Of a DNA stretch of 23,683 nucleotides, positions 1 through 7,779 are shown piece by piece. Origin of the DNA: Pseudomonadota bacterium (GTDB lineage Bacteria > Pseudomonadota > Alphaproteobacteria > Caulobacterales > Caulobacteraceae); assembly GCA_023412655.1 (NCBI GenBank), contig JAEYNH010000138.1:1-23683 (forward strand), written 5' to 3'. Position 1 is the first letter of the stretch; every line of letters begins with the position of its first letter. Below the pieces are notes generated by a model. The model was not told the origin of the DNA and did not search any database. It was given only the letters and a program-made list of their open reading frames with translations. The position numbers were made by a program, and so were the translations under genes.

Positions 1-28
1 GAGAACGTCCGGCCGCGACGACCTTTCC

Positions 29-130
29 TCAGAGGGCGCCCAACAGGACGGCCACCAGGGCCAGGGCGGACGCGGTGAGGGCCAGGGTCTCGGGAACTCG
101 GGACCAACGGATCTCGTAGCGGACGCGCAT
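29..130 (-). CDS. possible 33-aa single-pass membrane peptide
   Basis: A short reverse-strand reading frame starts with ATG at 128-130 and stops with TGA at 29-31. The first 14 residues are basic and polar (MRVRYEIRWSRVPE). The remainder is one hydrophobic stretch rich in Leu, Ala and Val, long enough to cross a membrane once, with positive charge on the N-terminal side. I do not recognise a family. The ribosome binding site is poor (AAGG about 15 nt upstream), which weakens the call. If real, it has a leader of more than 150 nt containing the large inverted repeat at 154-246 and the palindrome at 274-283. It could equally be chance coding in GC-rich DNA. Confidence 0.35.
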   Translation of the reverse strand: MRVRYEIRWSRVPETLALTASALALVAVLLGAL

Positions 131-153
131 TCGGAACTTCAACCTTGGCTGTG

Positions 154-246
154 CTCGTCACCCGGGCCGTGAGCGTGCTCGGGGGGGAGGGGTGAGACGC
201 TGCGGGGCGAAGCGGGGGCACGCCCGGCCCGCGCCCGGGTGACGAG
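154..246. repeat. 14-bp inverted repeat enclosing a G-run-rich loop
   Basis: The arms CTCGTCACCCGGGC (154-167) and GCCCGGGTGACGAG (233-246) are perfect reverse complements separated by 65 nt. The enclosed top strand has four G runs of at least four bases within about 40 nt (around 180-220), a possible G-quadruplex. There is no T run on either side, so it is not an ordinary rho-independent terminator. It lies between the stop of the secreted-protein gene and the start of the possible 33-aa peptide. It could be a structured leader, a small RNA or a protein-binding element. Confidence 0.5.
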
Positions 247-250
247 AACC

Positions 251-283
251 TGAAATCCAGTGAAATCGTGTTTAGTTTAAACT
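251..283. promoter_or_regulatory. tandem TGAAATC boxes followed by AGTTTAAACT palindrome
   Basis: TGAAATC occurs at 251-257 and again at 261-267, exactly one helical turn apart, and is followed by a perfect 10-bp palindrome AGTTTAAACT at 274-283. The island of A/T is conspicuous in surrounding DNA that is mostly G and C. The spacing and symmetry resemble binding sites for a dimeric repressor (TetR or MarR type) plus a tandem-binding regulator, but no regulator gene is visible nearby. The only candidate target in the window is the reverse-strand small frame at 29-130. Confidence 0.3.
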
Positions 284-321
284 GGAGTCTCCGTCAAGCG
301 ACCGATTGTCGGGACCGCCCG

Positions 322-358
322 GAAACAGCAGCGCCCCAGGCGTGGGCCTGGGGCGCTG
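322..358 (-). terminator. rho-independent terminator of the secreted Tyr/Gly-rich protein gene
   Basis: A perfect 13-bp stem (329-341 paired with 346-358) closes a 4-nt GTGG loop. On the reverse strand it is followed by a short T tract (CTGTTTCC). It begins 22 nt after the stop codon at 381-383. Confidence 0.8.
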
Positions 359-380
359 AAATCCGGAGGCCGGGCGACAG

Positions 381-749
381 CTAGCAGGCGTAGCGGCGCT
401 TCACCGTCACGTGGCGGCCCACGTAGGGGTCGTAGAACCGCTCCTTGGCGGTGCAGGTGCGGTATCCATAGGCCGGCGAATAGCCGTAGCCGTAGGGGCG
501 ATCGTAGCGGTAGTCGTAGCCGTACCGCGGGGCGTAGCCGTAGTTGTAATAGCTGCGGCTATTGCCGTTGTTGGCGAGGGCGGCGCCCAGGGCCAGGCCG
601 GCGACGCCGGCGATGGCGGCGGCGGCCGCGGCGTCGTTGTTGTTGTGCCGGCGGTGGTGATACGGCCGGGCTTCGGCCGGCGCCGCGGTGGCGGCCACGG
701 CGGCCGCGGCGGTGACGGCGGCGATCGAGGCGGTGAGGATCTTGCGCAT
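381..749 (-). CDS. secreted Tyr/Gly-rich hypothetical protein
   Basis: This 122-aa protein has a clear Sec signal peptide: MRKIL, then an Ala/Val-rich core, with a likely signal peptidase I site after Ala-Glu-Ala at residues 25-27. The start at 749 is chosen because AGGAGG sits 7 nt upstream; an in-frame ATG 13 codons earlier has no such site and would bury the signal peptide. The mature part has a His/Asn patch, an Ala/Gly-rich stretch that could be a glycine-zipper-like helix, a long Tyr-Gly-Arg repeat region, and a C-terminal block of about 27 residues bounded by two cysteines, with FYDPYVGRHVTV between them. That block looks like the conserved part. Function is unknown; an envelope-associated role is inferred. 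Confidence 0.8.
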   Translation of the reverse strand: MRKILTASIAAVTAAAAVAATAAPAEARPYHHRRHNNNDAAAAAAIAGVAGLALGAALANNGNSRSYYNYGYAPRYGYDYRYDRPYGYGYSPAYGYRTCTAKERFYDPYVGRHVTVKRRYAC

Positions 750-798
750 GGGAGGCCTCCTAGTCTTGCAGAGAAGCCTCTGCCCCACCGCCTGAACC

Positions 799-823
799 CA
801 GCCTGAACGGATCGGTCAGGCTG
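799..823 (-). terminator. weak hairpin after the M28 peptidase gene
   Basis: CAGCCTGA (799-806) and TCAGGCTG (816-823) form an 8-bp stem with a 9-nt loop, 15 nt past the M28 peptidase stop codon. There is no T run, so termination is only suggested. It could also be an operator for the gene starting at 749. Confidence 0.3.
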
Positions 824-837
824 AGCCGCGCCGCCGG

Positions 838-2568
838 CTATTTCCGCTCGGCCGAAGTCCGCGCGCGGATCGGCTTCAGCTCGGAGCCCTCGTTCCAGTC
901 CGGCCAGTCGCGGGAGCCCGCGAGTTCGCGGCCAAGCTCGTAGGCCAGGTTCACGTCCGCGGCGGCGCCCCGGTAATCGTGCCAGCTCTCCCAGCGGTCG
1001 CAGGTCTGGTGGTAGCAGCGGGCGGTGAAGTCCTCGACCCACTTGTCGCCCTTGGCGCGGCCGCCGTCGACCACGTCGGGCCCGCCGGCCAGGGCCATGA
1101 GCAGCAGGGTGGGCACGCCCCGGCGGCCGAAGGAGAAGTGGTCGGCCCGGTAGTTCAGGGCGCGCTCGGGACGCGGGTCGGGCGTCACGGTGCGGCCGTA
1201 GCGGGCGGCGGCGGCCTTCAGGCGGTCCTCGAGCTGGTTCTGGCCCGATCCGATCAGCACCACGTCGCGGGTGGGCCCCAGCGGGTGCAGGGTGTCGTAG
1301 GCGATGCTGGCCACCATCTTGCCCGCGCCATAGGGGGAGGTCTGGGCGAAGTATTCCGAGCCGAGCAGGCCGCGCTCCTCGGCCGTCCACAGGCCGAACA
1401 GGAGGGTGCGCTCGGGCGCAGGGCCGGCCTTGAAGGCCCGGGCGGTCTCGATCACGGCGGCCACGCCGGTGGCGCTGTCCAGGGCCCCGGGGCGGATGGT
1501 GGCGCCCGAGGCGTCGGGCTCGCCGAGGCCGTAAGCGTCCCAGTGGGTGGAGTACATGATCGTCTCGTCGGGGTGTTTCGTCCCGCGGATGGCGCCGACC
1601 ACGTTGCGGCTGGTGAGCTTCTCGAAGGCGTTGCGGTAGTCGGCGGAGAAGGTCGCGCCCTTCAGCTCCACCGGCCGGAAGTCGGCGGTGCGGGCCCGGG
1701 CCTTCTCGGCCTCGAAGTCGAGGCCTGAGGCCTTGAACAGCTCGACGGCCAGCGGGCGCTGCATCCAGCCCTGCAGCAGGAGGCGGGCGGAGGCGGGATC
1801 GTCGCGCACCACGTCGTAGCTCTCGCCGCCGCCAGCGACCACGGTGCTCCAGGGATAGGCGGCGCCGGCGGTCTCATGGACGATGAGGGCGCCCAGGGCG
1901 CCCTGGCGCAGGGCCTCTTCGTACTTGTAGGTCCAGCGGGCGTAGTAGGTGGCCGCCTGGCCGCCGAACTTGCCGGCCACCGCATCCCCCGGCCGGGCCT
2001 CGAAGTCCGGATCGTTGATGAGGATGACGGCGATCTTGCCCTTGAGGTCGACGCCCTTGAAATCGTCCCAGCCGCGTTCCGGGGCGCTGACGCCGTAGCC
2101 GACGAAGACGAGGGGGGCGTCCTTGATCTGGACATGCGCCACCGGGCGCTGGGTCTCGATCCGCAGGTCGGCCTGGGTCTTCAGGTTGCGGGACAAGCCC
2201 GGCGCCTTGAGGGCGTAGGCGCCGCCGTCCTGGGTCTGGAAGCGGTAGAGCTGGACGTCCTGCACGAAGGTCCCGCCATCACCCGCCGGCTCGAGGCCGA
2301 GGGCTTTGAACTGTCCCACGAGGTAGTCGATGGTCCGCGGCTCGCCGGGGCCGCCGGGACCGCGGCCGGCATAGGGGTCGCTGGCCAGCTCGCGGGTGAT
2401 CTCGGAAATCCGCTCGGGAGAGATGGGGCCGGTGGAGGGGTTGAACGCCCGGGTCTGATCCTGGGTCTGATCCTGGGCCTGATCCTGGGTTCGGACTGCG
2501 GTCTGGGCTTGGGCGAGGGCGGCGGCGGGGGTCATGGCCACCACGGTGGCGGCGATCAGCGCTTTCAT
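838..2568 (-). CDS. secreted M28 family zinc metallopeptidase
   Basis: This 576-aa exopeptidase should release residues from peptides outside the cytoplasm using two zinc ions. A Sec signal peptide covers residues 1-19 (cleavage after Ala-Leu-Ala). A low-complexity QDQT linker follows (about 28-39). Residues about 150-300 look like a protease-associated (PA) insert, and the catalytic M28 domain is about 320-550. Ligand and catalytic residues are visible in order: His342 in THWDAYG, Asp364 in GALDSATG, Glu397-Glu398 in TAEERG, Asp425 in AYDTLHP and His477 in RADHFSF. The start is set at the signal peptide; upstream in-frame sequence reads into the divergent promoter region. It is transcribed alone, divergent from the stress-type membrane operon. 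Substrate is not predictable. Confidence 0.93.
   Translation of the reverse strand: MKALIAATVVAMTPAAALAQAQTAVRTQDQAQDQTQDQTRAFNPSTGPISPERISEITRELASDPYAGRGPGGPGEPRTIDYLVGQFKALGLEPAGDGGTFVQDVQLYRFQTQDGGAYALKAPGLSRNLKTQADLRIETQRPVAHVQIKDAPLVFVGYGVSAPERGWDDFKGVDLKGKIAVILINDPDFEARPGDAVAGKFGGQAATYYARWTYKYEEALRQGALGALIVHETAGAAYPWSTVVAGGGESYDVVRDDPASARLLLQGWMQRPLAVELFKASGLDFEAEKARARTADFRPVELKGATFSADYRNAFEKLTSRNVVGAIRGTKHPDETIMYSTHWDAYGLGEPDASGATIRPGALDSATGVAAVIETARAFKAGPAPERTLLFGLWTAEERGLLGSEYFAQTSPYGAGKMVASIAYDTLHPLGPTRDVVLIGSGQNQLEDRLKAAAARYGRTVTPDPRPERALNYRADHFSFGRRGVPTLLLMALAGGPDVVDGGRAKGDKWVEDFTARCYHQTCDRWESWHDYRGAAADVNLAYELGRELAGSRDWPDWNEGSELKPIRARTSAERK
2451..2486. repeat. 3 x 12-bp in-frame tandem repeat
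   Basis: Three consecutive 12-bp units (GGGTCTGATCCT, the same again, then GGGCCTGATCCT) lie inside the M28 peptidase gene. They encode the QDQT linker directly after the signal peptide. Copy number can change without shifting the frame, so this stretch may vary between strains. Confidence 0.9.
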
Positions 2569-2646
2569 GGCCAACCTATAAGGCGAGGCTAACGCCGGTT
2601 TCCAGCCTTGCAGGCAGGCTGCGACGCGAAATGGCGCCGGTTGGGC

Positions 2647-2671
2647 GGAACCGGCGAAGTTTTTTGCGGTT
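2647..2671 (+). promoter_or_regulatory. candidate EcfG/SigT general-stress promoter
   Basis: GGAAC at 2647-2651 is followed after 16 nt by GGTT at 2668-2671. The alphaproteobacterial EcfG-type consensus is GGAAC-N16/17-CGTT. It lies about 120 nt upstream of the three-gene membrane operon starting at 2789, in the region shared with the divergent peptidase gene. The families encoded downstream are commonly stress-linked, which supports the call. Confidence 0.55.
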
Positions 2672-2788
2672 TTCGCCGCGCCAGGCCGGACCGATCGGCG
2701 GTTCGGTGCGTTAGGAGGGTGCGCGCGGCGAAGGTCGTTGCGCGGGGAATCTCGCCTGCTCTGGCGCGCGGCTTGCGGAGAGAGTTTC

Positions 2789-3493
2789 ATGAGCGATATC
2801 GACACCAACGGCGAAATCACCGGCGCCGGTGGCCAGGACCGCAAGGCCCAGGCCAAGGCGGCCATCGGCCAGGCCGGACAGACGCTGAAGCAGGAGGCCC
2901 AGACCTTCGCCAGCGCCGCCCAGGACCGCGCGCGGGCCGAGGCCCAGAAGCGGGCCGAGACGGCCACCAAGACCCTCGGGGACTTCGCCAACGCCATCCG
3001 GCGGGCAGGGGACGAACTGGCCAGCAGCGACCAGAGCCCCGCGGCGCGGCTGATCGGCCAGGCGGCCGACGGCCTGGAGAACCTCTCGCGCAACCTGGCC
3101 GGCAAGGAGCCGGAGGAGCTGCTGGACGCGGTGCGCGACTTCGGCCGCCGCCACCCGGCGGCGTTCATCGGCGGCGCGGTCCTGGCCGGCATCGCCCTGG
3201 GCCGCTTCGTGCGGGCCTCGCACGACGCCTCGGACATCGAGGGCGCCTATCCCACCCGCTTCGTCGCCGGCTCGGACGACATGGAAGTGGGCGCGGCCGG
3301 CGGCCTGGCCTCGGCCCCGACCATGGCGGCCGCGGGTCCCATCGAGGAGGAACTGGACGCCGTCCTGGGCGTGCAGGGCACGGACGCCGAGGTGATGGAC
3401 ATCGACGCCGACGTGGAGGTCACCGATCTCGACGTGGAAGTCGACGAATCCGGGGCCTCGCTGGACACGACCGGCCGCACCCCGGGGACCTGA
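2789..3493 (+). CDS. coiled-coil single-TM protein with acidic tail
   Basis: This 234-aa protein is the first gene of a three-gene operon. The start at 2789 is preceded by GGAGAG about 7 nt upstream. Residues 15-80 are Ala/Gln/Lys-rich and amphipathic, likely coiled-coil. A single membrane segment covers about 122-140 (AAFIGGAVLAGIALGRF), and a strongly acidic tail (about 185-222) carries many Asp/Glu. The helix-plus-glycine-rich-TM layout resembles the YqjD/ElaB (DUF883) type of membrane-anchored protein, but direct membership is not certain. Together with the holin-like and DUF3618 neighbours it probably coats the inner membrane under stress or starvation. The next gene starts 4 nt after its stop. 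Confidence 0.85.
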   Translation: MSDIDTNGEITGAGGQDRKAQAKAAIGQAGQTLKQEAQTFASAAQDRARAEAQKRAETATKTLGDFANAIRRAGDELASSDQSPAARLIGQAADGLENLSRNLAGKEPEELLDAVRDFGRRHPAAFIGGAVLAGIALGRFVRASHDASDIEGAYPTRFVAGSDDMEVGAAGGLASAPTMAAAGPIEEELDAVLGVQGTDAEVMDIDADVEVTDLDVEVDESGASLDTTGRTPGT

Positions 3494-3497
3494 GCCC

Positions 3498-3902
3498 ATG
3501 GACGATGGCCTGAACACTCCGCGCCCGCCCGACCCCCGAACGCTGCCGGAGCTGGTCTCCCAGCTGACCACCGACCTGGCCACCCTGGTGCGCCAGGAAT
3601 CGGAGCTGGTGCGCACCGAGATGAACGAGAAGGTCAACGCCTTCGGACGCGGCGCCGGCGAGATCCTGGCGGGCGGCATCTTCGTGCTCGCCGCCCTGGG
3701 CGTGTTGCTGGCGGCCCTGGTGGCGGGGCTGTCGGAGTACATGCATCCGGCCTTCGCGGCCCTGATCGTCGGCGTCGTGGTGGCGGTGGTCGGGATCGTG
3801 CTGATCCGCGGCGGGCTGAAGGCGCTGAAGCCCAGTTCGCTGAAGCCGACGCGTTCGGTGCGTCAGCTTCAGAAAGATGCCCAGCTTGTGAAGGGAAGAT
3901 AG
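3498..3902 (+). CDS. holin-like DUF1469 (Phage_holin_3_6/YqjE) family membrane protein
   Basis: This 134-aa protein has a soluble amphipathic N-terminus (about 15-52, Leu/Glu/Arg-rich) and two membrane segments (about 56-78 and 84-104) joined by a short loop, then a basic tail. This is the usual layout of the DUF1469 family, misleadingly named after holins; E. coli YqjE is the familiar member. It sits between the coiled-coil TM protein and the DUF3618 protein, 4 nt after the first and overlapping no gene, so co-transcription is very likely. A membrane-organising or envelope-stress role is inferred. There is no phage gene nearby, so a lysis function is unlikely. Confidence 0.88.
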   Translation: MDDGLNTPRPPDPRTLPELVSQLTTDLATLVRQESELVRTEMNEKVNAFGRGAGEILAGGIFVLAALGVLLAALVAGLSEYMHPAFAALIVGVVVAVVGIVLIRGGLKALKPSSLKPTRSVRQLQKDAQLVKGR

Positions 3903-3903
3903 A

Positions 3904-4770
3904 ATGGCCAAGTCATCGGCAGACGTTGAGCGCGAGGTCGAGGCCACGCGAGGGCAGATTGATCGTACGGTCGAGGCGCTCAAGGATAAGATGCAACCCA
4001 AGGAACTGTTCGACGAGGCGACGAGGATCATGGGCGGAACGAGCAACAAGCTCCTGACCACGGTGGTGGAGCAGGCGAAGGAAAACCCGATCCCGGTCGC
4101 GCTCGTGGGCGCCGGGATCGCGTGGCTGGCCCTCAGCCAGGCCCGCAAGCACAAGGGCTATGACCCCTACTCGGGCCAGGGCTACTACGAGACCTACGAG
4201 GGCTATGACGAGGGCGAGGGCCTGAAGGGCAAGATCCGCTCCAAGGCCCGGGAGGCGGTGCAGGCGGCCAAGTCCGGCCTGTCCACGGCCAAGGAGAAGG
4301 TCTCGGGGGCGGTGGACACGGCCCGCCACTCCACCTCGGGCGGCGTGGACCAGGCCAAGACCCGGGCGTCGGGCGTGCTGGGCGGCGTGCAGAGCCGCGC
4401 CGGCGACCTCGGCCAGCGGGCGCAGGTCCGCTACCGGGAGACCCTGGACGCCGAGCCGCTGATCCTGGGCGCGATCGGCCTGGCCGTGGGCATGGCCATC
4501 GGCGCCTCGATCCCGTCCACCCGCACCGAGAACCGGCTGATCGGCCCGCACCGCGACAAGCTGGTCGGCCGGGGCCGGGACCTGGCGAAGAACTCGCTGC
4601 ACGAGGCCCGCACGGTCGCCCAGCGCGCCTATGGCCAGGTGAAGGAGGAACTTCACCGCCAGACCGGGCCCGACGGCGACGGCTCGACGCTGAAGGACAA
4701 GGCCAAGGCCCTGGCCGACGCCGGCGTCTCCAGCGTGCGCGACGACGTGGACAACCGGCTGGCCCACTAG
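3904..4770 (+). CDS. DUF3618 domain-containing membrane protein
   Basis: This 288-aa protein starts one base after the previous stop, with AAGGGA just upstream. The N-terminal block (residues about 5-45, ADVEREVEATRGQIDRTVEAL and on) is the DUF3618 signature. Two glycine/alanine-rich membrane segments follow (about 62-79 and 185-202). Between and after them are Tyr/Gly-rich and Ala/Lys-rich stretches resembling apolipoprotein or LEA-type amphipathic helices (about 108-180 and 215-280). DUF3618 proteins typically occur with DUF1469 proteins, as here. A role in protecting or shaping the inner membrane is inferred from this pairing, not shown. It is the last gene before a strong terminator. Confidence 0.9.
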   Translation: MAKSSADVEREVEATRGQIDRTVEALKDKMQPKELFDEATRIMGGTSNKLLTTVVEQAKENPIPVALVGAGIAWLALSQARKHKGYDPYSGQGYYETYEGYDEGEGLKGKIRSKAREAVQAAKSGLSTAKEKVSGAVDTARHSTSGGVDQAKTRASGVLGGVQSRAGDLGQRAQVRYRETLDAEPLILGAIGLAVGMAIGASIPSTRTENRLIGPHRDKLVGRGRDLAKNSLHEARTVAQRAYGQVKEELHRQTGPDGDGSTLKDKAKALADAGVSSVRDDVDNRLAH

Positions 4771-4798
4771 CGGCCGGTCGCGCTGTCCCCCTGTAAGA

Positions 4799-4832
4799 GG
4801 GCGGCCGAGGGTGAGCCTCGGCCGCCCTTTTT
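4799..4832 (+). terminator. strong rho-independent terminator of the membrane-protein operon
   Basis: A perfect 12-bp stem GGGCGGCCGAGG/CCTCGGCCGCCC (4799-4810 with 4816-4827), a 5-nt loop and TTTTT at 4828-4832. It begins 29 nt after the DUF3618 stop. Confidence 0.92.
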
Positions 4833-4907
4833 CGCGCCCGGGATGGCCCCGCGGGAACCGGCGGCGCGGCCCACGGCTTCCCGGTGCGTCCAAACAGGGA
4901 GAGACCG

Positions 4908-5243
4908 ATGAGGACCAAGTCGAAGACAGCGGCGGTGTTCGTGACCTGCGCGGCCGCCGCGGCGCTGCTGATGGCCTGCAGCCAGAAGCGCGAAGCCGAG
5001 GCCGACACCGGGCTGGCCAAGGCGGAGGTCAGCACGACCTTGCCCGAAAGCCAGGTGAGCGACGCCCAGCTGGAAGCCGCGGCCGTGGGCGCGGCGGCGG
5101 TGGCCGAAACGCCGCAGGGCTCGGACACCGCGGTGGTGGTCGCTCCTCCGGATGACACCACCATCACGGCCACGACGACGCCCCCTCCGGCGACCACGAC
5201 CACGCCTCCGGCGACGACGACGACCACGCCGCCCAGCAAGTAG
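4908..5243 (+). CDS. small lipoprotein with Thr/Pro-rich tail
   Basis: This 111-aa protein has a lipoprotein signal: basic MRTKSK start, Ala/Val/Leu core, then lipobox Leu21-Met22-Ala23-Cys24. The start at 4908 has AGGGAGAG about 5 nt upstream; an in-frame ATG eight codons earlier is rejected because it would put Arg/Asn/Glu ahead of the signal. The mature part is short, charged, then Ala-rich, and ends in a Thr-Pro tail of about 28 residues. Such tails are typical of flexible wall- or envelope-spanning linkers. No enzymatic domain is visible. A GGAAC at 4854-4858 lies upstream, but the matching -10 (GCTT after 17 nt) is poor. Confidence 0.78.
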   Translation: MRTKSKTAAVFVTCAAAAALLMACSQKREAEADTGLAKAEVSTTLPESQVSDAQLEAAAVGAAAVAETPQGSDTAVVVAPPDDTTITATTTPPPATTTTPPATTTTTPPSK

Positions 5244-5246
5244 GGT

Positions 5247-6488
5247 TCAGTTCGCGGCGGTCCAGCTTCGTAGGGCCGCCGCGGCCTTCCAGCCCAGCCA
5301 CGCGCCCGGCAGCATCAGCAGGCCGGCGGCGAACACCGGCGCCCAGGGGCCGATCTGCGAAAACAGCGCCCCGCCGAGCAGCGGACCCATGACGCGGGAC
5401 AGCGAGCCCGAGGCGGTGGCCGCGCCCAGCACCGCGCCCTGACGGTCGGCGCTGCTGGAGCGGGAGGCGATGGCCATGGCGGCCGGCTGCCAGGCGGCGT
5501 GGCCCGCGACCGAGATCACCAGCAGGACCGCGGCCAGCAGGCCCCACGGGGCGGCGGCCATGGCGCAGGTGGTGACGGCCGCCAGCACGAGGCCGGTGAC
5601 GATGGTCGCCCCCAGGCCCAGGCGGCGCACCATCATGCCTGCGAGCATGCCCTGGGCCAGGGCGGCGGCGACGCCGGTGAGGGCCATGACCAGGCCGACC
5701 TCGCGCGGGCCCCAGTGGAAGCGGGCGTCCATCCACAGGCCCAGGACCGACCACAGGGCCGAGCTGGCGAAGAAGCCGAAGAAGATGGTGGCGAAGATCC
5801 GGGTCAGGACCGGGTGGCCGGCCACTTCCTGCAGGCCGGCGAGGGGATTGCGCCGGGGGCCGGCGGGGGCGCCGGGGCGGCGGAACTCGCGCACGAAGGC
5901 CAGGATGCCGATCACCGCCAGGACGCAGAGGCCCGCGGCCAGCAGCAGCGGCGGTCGGAAGCCGGCGGCGCCCAGCTCGGGCCGGGCCATCAGCCCGCCG
6001 ATGGCCGGCCCCACCACGAAGCCCACCCCGAAGGCCGAGCCCACCAGGCCCAGCCGCCCGGCCAGGCGCTCGGGCGGGGAGACATCGACGATGTAGCCCT
6101 GGATGGTGGACATGTTGCCGGAGAAGAAGCCGGCGAAGGCCCGGGCGGCGACCGCCACCCAGATGCTGGGCGCGAAGGCGAGGGCCACATAGCCGATCGC
6201 CGAACAGACGATGGTGACCAGCAGCACCGGCCGGCGGCCGATGCGGTCGGACAGCCGGCCCCAGAACAGCTCGCCAAGGAACTGGCCGGCGGAGAACACC
6301 GAGAACAGCAGGGTCACCTGCCAGGCCTCGGCCTGGAAGACGGTGGCGAAGAACGGCAGCAGGGGGATGACCACCCCGAAGCCGATCAGGCTGAGGAACA
6401 CCAGCAGCAGCATGACCGGCAGGGCGCCGGCCGGAGCTTCGGGACGCGGGGCGCCGGCGGCGGGAGACTGGTGTTCGGCGGAGGCCAT
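5247..6488 (-). CDS. MFS transporter, TetA-like (DHA1) drug/proton antiporter
   Basis: This 413-aa inner-membrane protein has the hydrophobicity of 12 transmembrane helices. Loop 2-3 carries the major-facilitator motif A (GRLSDRIGRRPVLL, about residues 77-90), and a helix-5-type stretch with glycine and proline (VGSAFGVGFVVGPAIGG) matches motif C of drug/proton antiporters. Length and N-terminal pattern fit the DHA1/TetA group. The first about 22 residues are Ala/Pro/Glu-rich and cytosolic. It ends only 3 nt from the convergent lipoprotein gene. Substrate cannot be read from sequence; tetracycline resistance should not be assumed. No dedicated regulator is adjacent. Confidence 0.9.
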   Translation of the reverse strand: MASAEHQSPAAGAPRPEAPAGALPVMLLLVFLSLIGFGVVIPLLPFFATVFQAEAWQVTLLFSVFSAGQFLGELFWGRLSDRIGRRPVLLVTIVCSAIGYVALAFAPSIWVAVAARAFAGFFSGNMSTIQGYIVDVSPPERLAGRLGLVGSAFGVGFVVGPAIGGLMARPELGAAGFRPPLLLAAGLCVLAVIGILAFVREFRRPGAPAGPRRNPLAGLQEVAGHPVLTRIFATIFFGFFASSALWSVLGLWMDARFHWGPREVGLVMALTGVAAALAQGMLAGMMVRRLGLGATIVTGLVLAAVTTCAMAAAPWGLLAAVLLVISVAGHAAWQPAAMAIASRSSSADRQGAVLGAATASGSLSRVMGPLLGGALFSQIGPWAPVFAAGLLMLPGAWLGWKAAAALRSWTAAN

Positions 6489-6526
6489 GACCCGGCTTAG
6501 CGCTGCCGTCGCCGCGCCTCCACCCG

Positions 6527-6561
6527 AAAAACGACGGGGCCCCGGCTCACGCCGGGACCCC
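6527..6561 (-). terminator. rho-independent terminator of the alcohol dehydrogenase operon
   Basis: On the reverse strand an 11-bp stem (6551-6561 with 6536-6546, one G-U pair) with a 4-nt GTGA loop is followed by GTCGTTTTT. It begins 30 nt after the dehydrogenase stop and separates it from the MFS gene. Confidence 0.88.
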
Positions 6562-6591
6562 GCATGCCGGAATGGCCGGACGGCCGCGGCG

Positions 6592-7767
6592 TCAGGGCTT
6601 CAGCAGCACCTTCACGCAGCCGTCCTTCTTGTCGCGGAACAGCTTGTACATCTCGGGCCCCTGGCCGAGCGGAGCCGTGTGGGTGATGAGGAAGGTGGGG
6701 TCGATCTCGCCCTCGTCGATGCGGCGAAGCAGGTCGTCGGTCCACTTCTTCACATGGGTCTGGCCCGTGCGCAGGGTGAGCCCCTTGTTCATCAGGGCGC
6801 CCATGGGGATCATGTTGGACATGCCGCCGTAAACCCCGGGGATGGAGATGCGGCCGGCGGCCTTGCAGGCCATGATCGCCTCGCGCAGGGCGATGGGGCG
6901 TTCGGTCTCGAGCTTGAGCGCGGTCTGCACCCGGTCGATCAGCTCCAGCACCTTGGTGGGGCCGTGGGCCTCGATGCCGACGGCGTCGATGACCACCTCC
7001 GGGCCGTGGCCGTCGGTGATGTCCTTGAGGGTGGGGATCACCTTGGCGCCCCGGCGATCCAGCACCTCGCAGCCGATGTCGGCGGCCAGGGCCAGGCGCT
7101 CGGGCACGTCGTCGATGACGATCACCCGCTTGGCTCCCATGACCAGGGCCGAATAGGCCGAGAAGAGGCCCACGGGACCGGCGCCCCAGACGGCGACGGT
7201 GTCTTCCGGCGTGATCTCGGCCTGGGCGGCGGCCTGCCAGCCGGTGGGCAGGATGTCGGACAGGAAGATGTACTTCTCATCCGGGCCCGTCTTGGGGATC
7301 TTGACCACGGTGGTGGCGGCGTAGGGCACCCGCATGTACTCGGCCTGACCCCCGGCGTAGCCGCCGGTGATGTGCGAATAGCCGAACAGGCCGGCCACGG
7401 TGTCGCCGAAGAAGGCCTTGGCGAGGTCGCCGTTGCGGTTGGTGACCTGACAGGCGGAATAGTTCTGGGCGAGGCACTGCTCGCAGCGGCCGCAGATCAT
7501 CTGGAAGGGGACGACCACGCGGTCGCCCACGTTGAGGCCGGCGGCGCGGGCCTCGGCGCCCACCTCGACGACCTCGCCCATGGGCTCGTGGCCCATGACG
7601 TCGCCCTTGCACATGGTGGGCACGAAGCCGTTCATCAGGTGCAGGTCGGAGCCGCAGATGCAGGTGGTGGTGACGCGGATGATGGCGTCCTTGGGATCCT
7701 CGATGATCGGATCGGGGACCTCCTCGCAGCGGAGGTCCTTCTTGCCTTGCCAGCAGATGGCTTTCAT
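6592..7767 (-). CDS. zinc-dependent alcohol dehydrogenase (formaldehyde-dehydrogenase-like MDR)
   Basis: This 391-aa cytosolic oxidoreductase should oxidise an alcohol or aldehyde adduct using NAD(P). The catalytic zinc ligands are visible as Cys38 (CICGSD) and His60-Glu61 (GHEPMGE). Structural zinc is held by Cys92, Cys95, Cys98 and Cys106. The Rossmann motif GAGPVG (195-200) is followed by an acidic VIVIDD, favouring NAD over NADP. Length and the long middle segment fit the medium-chain group annotated as glutathione-independent formaldehyde dehydrogenase-like. AGGAGC lies 9 nt upstream of the ATG. It starts 12 nt after a small conserved membrane-protein gene, so the two form an operon behind a stress-type promoter. 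Physiological substrate is unknown. Confidence 0.92.
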   Translation of the reverse strand: MKAICWQGKKDLRCEEVPDPIIEDPKDAIIRVTTTCICGSDLHLMNGFVPTMCKGDVMGHEPMGEVVEVGAEARAAGLNVGDRVVVPFQMICGRCEQCLAQNYSACQVTNRNGDLAKAFFGDTVAGLFGYSHITGGYAGGQAEYMRVPYAATTVVKIPKTGPDEKYIFLSDILPTGWQAAAQAEITPEDTVAVWGAGPVGLFSAYSALVMGAKRVIVIDDVPERLALAADIGCEVLDRRGAKVIPTLKDITDGHGPEVVIDAVGIEAHGPTKVLELIDRVQTALKLETERPIALREAIMACKAAGRISIPGVYGGMSNMIPMGALMNKGLTLRTGQTHVKKWTDDLLRRIDEGEIDPTFLITHTAPLGQGPEMYKLFRDKKDGCVKVLLKP

Positions 7768-7779
7768 TCGCGGGTGCTC

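Noticed and set aside
2711..3742. Reverse-strand frame of 343 codons over the membrane-protein operon, and the N-terminal extension of the M28 frame up to 3237
   Set aside because: Both are antisense to well-supported genes; the M28 signal peptide fixes its start at 2568.
4854..4879. GGAAC upstream of the lipoprotein gene as a fourth EcfG promoter
   Set aside because: The -10 would be GCTT or GGCT, two mismatches from CGTT; too weak to call.
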